Shown here piece after piece: positions 13,729-19,540 of a stretch of DNA of 19,540 bases (position 1 is its first letter; the number at the start of each line of letters is the position of its first letter). The DNA is from Candidatus Methanomethylicus sp. (GTDB lineage: Archaea; Thermoproteota; Methanomethylicia; Methanomethylicales; Methanomethylicaceae), in contig JAJRAB010000085.1 in assembly GCA_028683025.1 (NCBI GenBank), positions 1 to 19,540 on the forward strand, given 5' to 3'. The notes beneath the pieces are model-generated. The model saw only the letters and a program-made list of their open reading frames with translations, was not told where the DNA came from and did no database searches. Position numbers and translations under genes: made by a program.

Positions 13729-14916
13729 ATGATTCAGGAAAAGCAAACCGAGAAAAAGGTTATCGAAAAGGAATTGTCATTTGGGCCCGTTCATCCGGCA
13801 CTGGTGGAGCCCTACCGCATGAGATTTTTTGTAAATGACGAAATCGTTGAGGATTGTGAGATAAATATTAACATGGCCTATCGCGGAATAGAGAAGCTAT
13901 TTGAAGGATTGCCGGTTGAAAAGGCGCTGCTCATCGCCGAAAGGGTATGCGGCATTTGCTCCAATGTGCATGCATGGAATTCCGTTCGAGTAATCGAGGG
14001 AGGTCTGGGCATTGAAGTCCCACAACGGGCCAATTACATACGTGTACTTGTACACGAGTTCCAGCGGATAACAAGCCATCTTTTTTTCTTTGGGCATGCC
14101 TTCGAAGTGCTTGGCCATGAAACCTTTGCAATGCGCTCATTCCTTCTAAGGGAAAATTTCATGGACCTGTTACAGTATGTGGGAGGTAATCGGGTCATGC
14201 CTTCGGTTCCCATAATTGGAGGCATTCGACCCCGGGCAGATCTCAATGAAAGTCTGAAAAAAGTCATAACTGAACGCGTTGATGCCTTTGAATCAAAGTA
14301 CAAAGATTATTTAAATCGGGCAGTAGAGGACCCCCTGGTCATGTCACGGCTGTCAGGGATCGGATATTTGACGAAAGAGGATGCCTTAAAGTTCTACGCT
14401 ACCGGTCCGACAGGTCGTTCCTCAGGATGGAATTACGATCTACGGAGAGAGATGAAGGAATACAAGCCATTTGATTATGACGTGATCGTATTAAATGAGG
14501 GGGATACCAAAGCCAGGGTTGTTTCAAGGGCCCTCGAAGTATTGGAGAGCTTAAAAATTATCCGCCAGATAGTCAAGGGACTGCCCGAAGGTCCAGTTGT
14601 AAACCGCTCGTGGGTGGCAAAGAAAATGGATTATACTGTTTCCTATGTTGAAACCTACCGGGGAGAGCTAATGCATTCTTATGGCCTGGACCAAGGCGGA
14701 TTCATAAGGAATTACAAAATACGCACTCCTACCATAACGAACCTGGCAGCTATGGAACAGGCTTGCATAGGTGACCACGTAACTGAGGCCATTTTGACCA
14801 TAGCCAGTTGCGATCCATGTTTGACCTGCTGCACCCGAACCGAGGTAATAGCGAATGGCAAATCCCGAATTATGAGTGATGCAGAAATAATCCAGAGATT
14901 TGGATGGAGGAAATAA
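13729..14916 (+). CDS. ehbN: [NiFe]-hydrogenase large (catalytic) subunit EhbN
   Basis: The catalytic subunit, which reduces protons to H2 or oxidises H2 to drive ferredoxin reduction. At 395 residues it belongs with EchE/MbhL/EhbN. Both nickel-binding pairs are intact: Cys74 and Cys77 in ERVCGICSNVH, and Cys364 and Cys367 in CDPCLTCCTR, with Asp362 before the second pair. It is therefore a true hydrogenase and not a NuoD-like protein or an Fpo subunit that has lost nickel. After the last cysteine the precursor continues CTRTEVIANGK... for 28 residues. By analogy with HycE, where the peptide is removed after an arginine just past the last cysteine, processing after Arg370 is possible. Two extra cysteines (361 and 368) flank the pair. 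The start is ATG 13729. Confidence 0.96.
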   Translation: MIQEKQTEKKVIEKELSFGPVHPALVEPYRMRFFVNDEIVEDCEININMAYRGIEKLFEGLPVEKALLIAERVCGICSNVHAWNSVRVIEGGLGIEVPQRANYIRVLVHEFQRITSHLFFFGHAFEVLGHETFAMRSFLLRENFMDLLQYVGGNRVMPSVPIIGGIRPRADLNESLKKVITERVDAFESKYKDYLNRAVEDPLVMSRLSGIGYLTKEDALKFYATGPTGRSSGWNYDLRREMKEYKPFDYDVIVLNEGDTKARVVSRALEVLESLKIIRQIVKGLPEGPVVNRSWVAKKMDYTVSYVETYRGELMHSYGLDQGGFIRNYKIRTPTITNLAAMEQACIGDHVTEAILTIASCDPCLTCCTRTEVIANGKSRIMSDAEIIQRFGWRK

Positions 14917-14918
14917 AG

Positions 14919-15965
14919 ATGGACGGACTGCTTCTCTTCATTGCTGGGCTGATTGCTTCTTCAGCTGTAGCCATGGTTGTTGGTATTAGTTTTGCACTTA
15001 TACTGCCTGGAATAGAGAGGAAAGTCCAAGCCAGGATCCAACAACGGGTAGGCCCCCCGATACTGACCCCTGGATGGTGGTCTGTGCTAAAGTTCATGTA
15101 CAAATCGAAGGTTGAGCCTATCGCCCAGATGCCTGCCTTTTATAAATCATTGGTGCTGATCGGCATCGTGATTGTGTCGTTCCTTCTGCTTTTTGTAACT
15201 CCATACTGGTGGTCAATCCTTGGCTGGGGAAGCATTCTGGGAATTGCAGGCCTGCTGAAGCTGGAGGAAGTACTCTACGTACTAATGGGCTCTCAATCCC
15301 AATCCATAATGTCCTCATCCATGCCTGTTCCGGACTTGGCCAAGGGTTCAAAATTCATAGGCATAAGAAGGGAATTCAATGAACAGCATAGTGCCGAGCG
15401 ATCACTAAAAATGATGGCCATCGGTTCTATACCGCTCTATTTGGGATTGGTTGTACCTTTCATAGCTGCAGGAAGCGGAATGCTAAATGCAGTGGTTTCC
15501 CTCCAGAACCCTGATTATATTGTATCCAATTGGATGGCCATTCCCATCCCATCCAAGCCGTTGTTATTCACGATCCCTGGTGCAATGGGGGCAATTGTCT
15601 ATTTCCTTGGATTTGTAATGCTCATGAATGAAAAGCCTTTCAGCATTCTAAAGGCAAAGATCGATGTGATTGAGGGTGGTGTTCTTGAGTACGCTTCAAG
15701 CCTAAGGGCAGCCTACTACCTGATGAGGAATCTGCTCATGTTCAGCCTTTCGAGCATCTTCAACACGCTTTTTCTAGGCATACCCTTTGACCCTTTCATG
15801 CCATCCATGATGCTGATAAATATGTTATTAAGTCTAATCCCCGTCGTTTCCATGGCAACCCTCGCCGCGTTCTCCCCCATCCTTACATTCCGCCAGATCT
15901 ACCCTGCAGCAATGGGCATCTCAGCCTTTGGAGTTCTTGCTATGATACTCGCATCGAGTTTATGA
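14919..15965 (+). CDS. ehbO: Hydrogenase membrane subunit EhbO (NuoH-like)
   Basis: Membrane subunit that anchors the hydrogenase module and joins it to the ion-pumping arm, homologous to NuoH/EchB/MbhM. About eight membrane helices are predicted in 348 residues. The family signature follows the first helix: ERKVQARIQQRVGP at 33-46, and then the acidic loop GVLEYASSLRAAYYL in the C-terminal half carries the E-Y-A-S motif typical of this family. I start at ATG 14919 because GGAGG at 14906-14910 lies 8 bases before it. The longer start at ATG 14904 would lack a ribosome binding site and overlap ehbN by 13 bases. ehbP follows after 12 bases. Confidence 0.94.
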   Translation: MDGLLLFIAGLIASSAVAMVVGISFALILPGIERKVQARIQQRVGPPILTPGWWSVLKFMYKSKVEPIAQMPAFYKSLVLIGIVIVSFLLLFVTPYWWSILGWGSILGIAGLLKLEEVLYVLMGSQSQSIMSSSMPVPDLAKGSKFIGIRREFNEQHSAERSLKMMAIGSIPLYLGLVVPFIAAGSGMLNAVVSLQNPDYIVSNWMAIPIPSKPLLFTIPGAMGAIVYFLGFVMLMNEKPFSILKAKIDVIEGGVLEYASSLRAAYYLMRNLLMFSLSSIFNTLFLGIPFDPFMPSMMLINMLLSLIPVVSMATLAAFSPILTFRQIYPAAMGISAFGVLAMILASSL

Positions 15966-15977
15966 TGAGGTGAGCAA

Positions 15978-16238
15978 ATGCCAAAAATTGCAATCCGGGA
16001 AAAACACGTGATCAACATGGGCGGATGGCTGTGTGAAAGAAAGGTGAACCTTCCCTATCGCGACATTGTAATAGGAAACCCGTTCAACGAACCAGTAAAG
16101 ATCGAATCGCCCATTTATTCGCTGGAAGCCATCGAGGAGATGAAGAAAATGGGCTTAATTATTGAACCTGTTTATACCTATGACCGATTAGTCGATAAAC
16201 TAAATAAGGTGAAGGCTATAATCCAGTCTATTCCCTAA
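15978..16238 (+). CDS. ehbP: Hydrogenase subunit EhbP
   Basis: An 86-residue soluble protein that I assign to EhbP from its position after the NuoH-like subunit and its general sequence (VINMGGWLCERKVNLPYRDIVIGNP... ending in a helix LVDKLNKVKAIIQ). No membrane segment or metal motif is present; it has one cysteine. Its role in methanogen Ehb is not known to me. The start is ATG 15978, with GAGGTGAG at 15967-15974 as a close ribosome binding site. An ehbQ counterpart, which ends the methanogen operon, is not visible: the next gene, 30 bases on, is ATP synthase subunit F. Confidence 0.75.
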   Translation: MPKIAIREKHVINMGGWLCERKVNLPYRDIVIGNPFNEPVKIESPIYSLEAIEEMKKMGLIIEPVYTYDRLVDKLNKVKAIIQSIP

Positions 16239-16268
16239 AGGGGAAAATTTGATCCGTGGAGATTGGAG

Positions 16269-16568
16269 ATGAAAATAGTCTTCATAGGCGACCCATTACT
16301 GGTAGATGGTTATGGTATATCTGGCATAGAATCTATGCCTGTAAATTCACCAGAAGAATTTTCAAAAACACTAGACTCTATAATCAACAGAGAGGATATT
16401 GGAATTATCCTCCTTGATTACGATTATTCTTCGCAAGCAAAGGAAAAAGTTGACATGATTAAACTTAAAAAGGAGTTGCCCGTTTTGGTGGAAGTGCCAG
16501 GAAGAAGGTCTTCTGCTGACGTGGACCTCAAAGCTACTATTAGCAAGATTATGGGGGTAAAAATGTGA
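16269..16568 (+). CDS. atpF: A-type ATP synthase subunit F
   Basis: Central-stalk subunit of the A1 part of the archaeal ATP synthase. The 99-residue protein has the family shape: MKIVFIGDPLLVDGYGISGI at the start (a Rossmann-like first strand and loop), the central NREDIGIILLDYDY (I-G-I-I-L), then ELPVLVEVPGRRSS and a last helix ending KIMGVKM. I start at ATG 16269 with GGAG at 16258-16261 seven bases before it; an in-frame TTG at 16263 would add two residues. Only 30 bases without a TATA-like or T-tract element separate it from ehbP, so it is likely read from the hydrogenase transcript. Its end overlaps atpE (ATGTGA: GTG start inside the stop). Confidence 0.92.
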   Translation: MKIVFIGDPLLVDGYGISGIESMPVNSPEEFSKTLDSIINREDIGIILLDYDYSSQAKEKVDMIKLKKELPVLVEVPGRRSSADVDLKATISKIMGVKM

Positions 16569-17176
16569 CCACTGCATACAGCAAAGCGCAAACCGAAGGC
16601 ATAAAGAAACTAGTAGATGCCCTCTTTGAGGAATCAAAGAGTAAAGCTGAGGCTATTATTGGCGAAGCTATACAAAGATCCAAGCTTATACTGGATGAAT
16701 CGGAGAAGTATGCCCTAAAACATTCCGAAGAAACCTTTTCATCCTTTGCTGAAATGGCTGCAATAGAGTCCAGAAAGGAAGTGTCAAAGGCTGAGATTGA
16801 TACGAGAATGGACCTTCTGCGGCTTAAGGAGTCCTATGTGGAGAAGGTTTTTGAGGAAACAAGGAAGAAACTAGCCGACTTTACTGAATCGTCAGAATAC
16901 AAATCTTTTATGCTGGATAACCTGACTTCACTAGCCAAATCTATGGCGATAGGGCAGGTTCTCCTTAATGAGGATGACATCCGCCGTTTGGGTGAGAAAA
17001 ACGTCCAAAAAGCAGCAGGCTCCGGAGCCGAAATAAAGGAACAGTCTGTTGGGATAGGCGGATTTATCGTAATTTCCAAAGATGGCAAGGCTTCAGTGGA
17101 TAGAACCATTGATGGGATTCTGCGATCTGAGAAAGAGAAGTTGAGAGGAAAGATAGCTGAACAATTATTTAGGTGA
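16565..17176 (+). CDS. atpE: A-type ATP synthase subunit E
   Basis: Peripheral-stalk subunit that holds the A1 head against rotation. The 203 residues split as in the family: a charged alpha-helical first half (about 5-115, rich in K/E with hydrophobic heptads, coiled-coil like) that pairs with subunit H, and a globular C-terminal half with LNEDDIRRLG, then GIGGFIVISKDGKASVDRTIDGIL, the conserved G-G-x-x-x-x-x-x-D-G-x-x-x-x-D-N/R-T block. The start is GTG 16565 overlapping the atpF stop by four bases. A subunit H gene is not visible next to it. Confidence 0.93.
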   Translation: MTTAYSKAQTEGIKKLVDALFEESKSKAEAIIGEAIQRSKLILDESEKYALKHSEETFSSFAEMAAIESRKEVSKAEIDTRMDLLRLKESYVEKVFEETRKKLADFTESSEYKSFMLDNLTSLAKSMAIGQVLLNEDDIRRLGEKNVQKAAGSGAEIKEQSVGIGGFIVISKDGKASVDRTIDGILRSEKEKLRGKIAEQLFR

Positions 17177-17181
17177 GACCA

Positions 17182-18945
17182 ATGACTGTCCAGGGAAAAA
17201 TAACCAAGATCAGCGGACCAGTAGTACAATCTGAAGGCGTTTCCGGCCTCGAAATGCACGAGCTCACGTTGGTTGGGGACGCTGAACTTATTGGAGAAGT
17301 CGTCAGGGTAGAGGGAGACAGTGGGACCATTCAAGTCTATGAAGATACAGTCGGCCTTAAGCCTGGCGAAAAAGTGACAGGATCGGGAATGCCGCTTTCT
17401 GTCGAACTAGGACCAGGCCTGCTTCAGGGGATTTTTGACGGAATTCAACGCCCTCTTGAAGTCATCCGAAAAATGACTGGAGACTTCATCAGCCGAGGTG
17501 TCAAGACACCTGCCCTGTCCAGAGAAGCCAAATGGCATTTTGTACCTATTCTGAAGAAAGGAGCTCAGGTCTCAGGTGGCGCCATTTTAGGAACAGTCCA
17601 GGAAACGCCGCTTTTTGAACATAAAATTATGGTGCCGCCAAAAGTAAGCGGAAAGCTGGAATTCATAGCCAAAGAAAATGATTACACGATAGAAGAAGTA
17701 ATTGCGAAAGTGACAACTGAAAAAGGTACAGAAGAGCTAAAGTTGTACCACCGCTGGCCTGTAAGGGAAGCCCGCCCCTATGCTGAAAGACTTGAACCTT
17801 CTGATCCCCTTGTCACAGGTCAGAGGATCATCGATTCATTCTTCCCTGTGGCCAAGGGAGGCGCAGTGGCAATTCCAGGAGGATTCGGAACTGGAAAGAC
17901 CATTACATCACACCAGCTGGCTGCATGGTCTGATGCAGAAATTATTGTTTACATTGGTTGCGGTGAACGCGGAAATGAAATGACTGAGGTGTTGCTAACC
18001 TTCCCCGAATGGAAGGATCCGAAGAGCGGCAGACCTTTGATGGAGAGAACTGTGCTTATTGCCAACACCAGCAATATGCCTGTTTCTGCCAGGGAGGCTA
18101 GCGTTTACACAGGGGTAACCATAGCTGAATACTTCAGAGACATGGGTTACAATGTTGCCATTATGGCAGACTCTACTAGCCGCTGGGCTGAAGCCCTCAG
18201 GGAGATCTCTGGACGCCTTGAAGAAATGCCTGCAGAGGAAGGCTACCCCTCCTACTTGTCTTCAAGACTGGGCGAATTTTACGAAAGAGCAGGAAGGGTC
18301 AAGACACTCAATGGCCAGCTCGGATCGGTATCCCTCATAGGGGCAGTTTCCCCTCCAGGAGGAGACTTTTCTGAACCTGTAACCGTCCACACCAAGCGGT
18401 TCGTCAGGACATTCTGGGCTCTTGACAGCTCCCTTGCCAGCATGCGCCACTACCCTGCGATCAATTGGTTGACCAGCTACTCCGAATACATTGACTATGT
18501 TGAGCCATGGTGGAACAAGAAGACGGACGGCCAATGGCGGGCTGTCTCCCTCCGAGCTATGGAGATCCTGAAGAGGGAGGACGAACTGAAGGAAGTAATC
18601 CGGCTGGTAGGCTCCGAAGCGCTTCCAGAGCCTGAAAAACTTATTATGGAAACTGCAAGGCTGCTTAGGGAAGGATTTCTACAACAAAATGCCTACGATC
18701 CGATTGACACCTACTCATCCCCTGAAAAGCAATTTAAATTGTTGACCACCATCCTTGCATTCCACGACGCTGCTAACAAGGCAATTCAGAAGGGAGTCCC
18801 GGTTGCAAAACTTGTGACTATCCAATCGCTGGCTGATCTTGCCAAGCTGCGGATGTCTGTCCCAAGCGATAAAATTGAACTTATTGATCAGTTCCTTCAA
18901 AAGCTATTAGCGGAGATCTCCGCCTTAATGGAGGCTAAAGCATAA
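17182..18945 (+). CDS. atpA: A-type ATP synthase catalytic subunit A
   Basis: Catalytic subunit of the archaeal ATP synthase. The 587-residue protein is full length and shows the N-terminal beta barrel, the non-homologous region (about 110-185) special to A/V-type subunits, the Walker A loop GGFGTGKT at 233-240, the downstream GCGERGNEMTEVL, the Walker B region IMADSTSRWAEALREISGRL, and EEGYPSYLSSRLGEFYERAGR. No intein interrupts the P-loop, although some archaeal homologues carry one there. I start at ATG 17182 because AGGTGAG at 17171-17177 precedes it by 4 bases; the in-frame GTG at 17173 would overlap atpE. The stop shares a base with the atpB start (TAATG). Confidence 0.98.
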   Translation: MTVQGKITKISGPVVQSEGVSGLEMHELTLVGDAELIGEVVRVEGDSGTIQVYEDTVGLKPGEKVTGSGMPLSVELGPGLLQGIFDGIQRPLEVIRKMTGDFISRGVKTPALSREAKWHFVPILKKGAQVSGGAILGTVQETPLFEHKIMVPPKVSGKLEFIAKENDYTIEEVIAKVTTEKGTEELKLYHRWPVREARPYAERLEPSDPLVTGQRIIDSFFPVAKGGAVAIPGGFGTGKTITSHQLAAWSDAEIIVYIGCGERGNEMTEVLLTFPEWKDPKSGRPLMERTVLIANTSNMPVSAREASVYTGVTIAEYFRDMGYNVAIMADSTSRWAEALREISGRLEEMPAEEGYPSYLSSRLGEFYERAGRVKTLNGQLGSVSLIGAVSPPGGDFSEPVTVHTKRFVRTFWALDSSLASMRHYPAINWLTSYSEYIDYVEPWWNKKTDGQWRAVSLRAMEILKREDELKEVIRLVGSEALPEPEKLIMETARLLREGFLQQNAYDPIDTYSSPEKQFKLLTTILAFHDAANKAIQKGVPVAKLVTIQSLADLAKLRMSVPSDKIELIDQFLQKLLAEISALMEAKA

Positions 18946-19540
18946 TGACACTATCTATGGAATACCGAGGAGTTGCAAAAATCAGCGGTCCCCTCATTTT
19001 CGTCGAGGGCATCACTAACGTTGGCTACTATGAACTAGTAGAGGTTAAGACATCAGACAATGAAGTTCGCCGAGGAAGGGTATTGGAAATCTCAAAGAAC
19101 GTTGCAGTAGTCGAGGTTTTTGAGGGCACCACTGGGCTTTCAACGACTGGGACTTCGGTTAAGTTCCTTGGCAAACCCCTAACCATACCTCTATCGACAG
19201 AAATGCTTGGACGCGTCTTCAACGGATTAGGGGAAGCTGTTGACGGCGGACCAACTCCCTTTACCGAGGATTATCGGGATGTAAACGGCCTTCCGATGAA
19301 TCCATATTCGAGGGATTATCCAACACAGTTTATCCAGACAGGTGTGTCGGCAATTGACGGAATGGACACACTCGTGCGCGGACAAAAGCTTCCTATCTTC
19401 TCTGGTTCTGGTTTGCCCCATAACCTTCTTGCGACCCAAGTCGCCAGGCAGGCAACAATCAGGGGTGAGCAGGAAGGATTTGCGGTGGTCTTTGCTGCCA
19501 TGGGAATTAAGCACGATGAAGCAGCATTTTTTAAGAGAAG
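18945..19540 (+). CDS. atpB: A-type ATP synthase subunit B (3' partial)
   Basis: Non-catalytic nucleotide-binding subunit of the A1 head, cut off by the right edge after about 198 codons of a normal 460 or so. The visible part has the N-terminal barrel (EYRGVAKISGPLIFVEGI), the segment LGRVFNGLGEAVDGGP, the NPYSRDYPTQFIQTGVSAIDGM block and the degenerate P-loop SGSGLPHN at 153-160, followed by LLATQVARQA; all are typical of subunit B and not of A. The start is ATG 18945, overlapping the atpA stop by one base, with GGAGG at 18930-18934; ATG 18957 (M-E-Y-R-G) is a less supported alternative. The frame is open to the window end. Confidence 0.97.
   Translation, partial: MTLSMEYRGVAKISGPLIFVEGITNVGYYELVEVKTSDNEVRRGRVLEISKNVAVVEVFEGTTGLSTTGTSVKFLGKPLTIPLSTEMLGRVFNGLGEAVDGGPTPFTEDYRDVNGLPMNPYSRDYPTQFIQTGVSAIDGMDTLVRGQKLPIFSGSGLPHNLLATQVARQATIRGEQEGFAVVFAAMGIKHDEAAFFKR

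Noticed and set aside
13278..15965. Reading the small, large and NuoH-like subunits as NuoB/NuoD/NuoH or Fpo of a complex I
   Set aside because: The large subunit keeps all four nickel-binding cysteines, which NuoD and FpoD lack, and the polyferredoxins and EhbP fit Ehb.
17173..18945. An intein in ATP synthase subunit A
   Set aside because: The P-loop GGFGTGKT, the usual insertion site, is uninterrupted and the protein has standard length.

Overview
The window is archaeal chromosome of moderate GC with very tight gene packing and no mobile or phage-like DNA. Lineage clues point to the TACK side of the Archaea. It encodes the ribosomal protein eS30, which as I recall is largely missing from Euryarchaeota. 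It also has an archaeal/eukaryal-type ProRS, a Trm1, a small SpeH-type decarboxylase, an EndoQ-family PHP nuclease and A-type ATP synthase subunits. Beside these sits an almost complete Ehb-type energy-converting [NiFe]-hydrogenase, a complex best known from hydrogen-dependent methanogens. My best guess is a Methanomethylicia ('Verstraetearchaeota')-like organism or another TACK lineage carrying Ehb. No methanogenesis marker such as mcr is in the window, so this stays an inference.

Left part (1-6089), housekeeping genes on both strands: the tail of an unrecognised gene (+), rnhB (-), trm1 (+), rps30e (+), speH (+), a DUF1805 protein (+), proS (-) and an EndoQ-family nuclease (-). Two convergent pairs share bases of their stop codons. 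Short AT-rich gaps hold TATA-like elements and T-tract terminators. The speH promoter is flanked by an inverted repeat.

Middle (6090-6256): a divergent control region. It has a perfect 16-bp palindrome centred on a TATA-like core and, nearer the nuclease gene, a 10-bp direct repeat.

Right part (6257-19540), one long plus-strand array whose genes overlap or lie within about 30 bases of each other. It begins with a 93-codon gene I do not recognise. Next come Mrp/Mbh-like membrane subunits (ehbA-ehbJ, with the MbhE- and MbhF-like parts fused), two polyferredoxins carrying 4 and 10 [4Fe-4S] motifs, a two-cluster ferredoxin (ehbL), the small and large hydrogenase subunits (ehbM, ehbN), the NuoH-like subunit (ehbO) and ehbP. 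A-type ATP synthase subunits F, E, A and B (cut by the window end) follow with no visible terminator or promoter between.

Working model: electrons pass between soluble ferredoxin and H2 through up to 17 [4Fe-4S] clusters and the NiFe site. The Mrp-like membrane arm moves H+ or Na+, and the ATP synthase encoded next door uses or makes that gradient. No intergenic stretch exceeds 300 bases. I saw no tRNA, rRNA, CRISPR, insertion sequence or attachment site.
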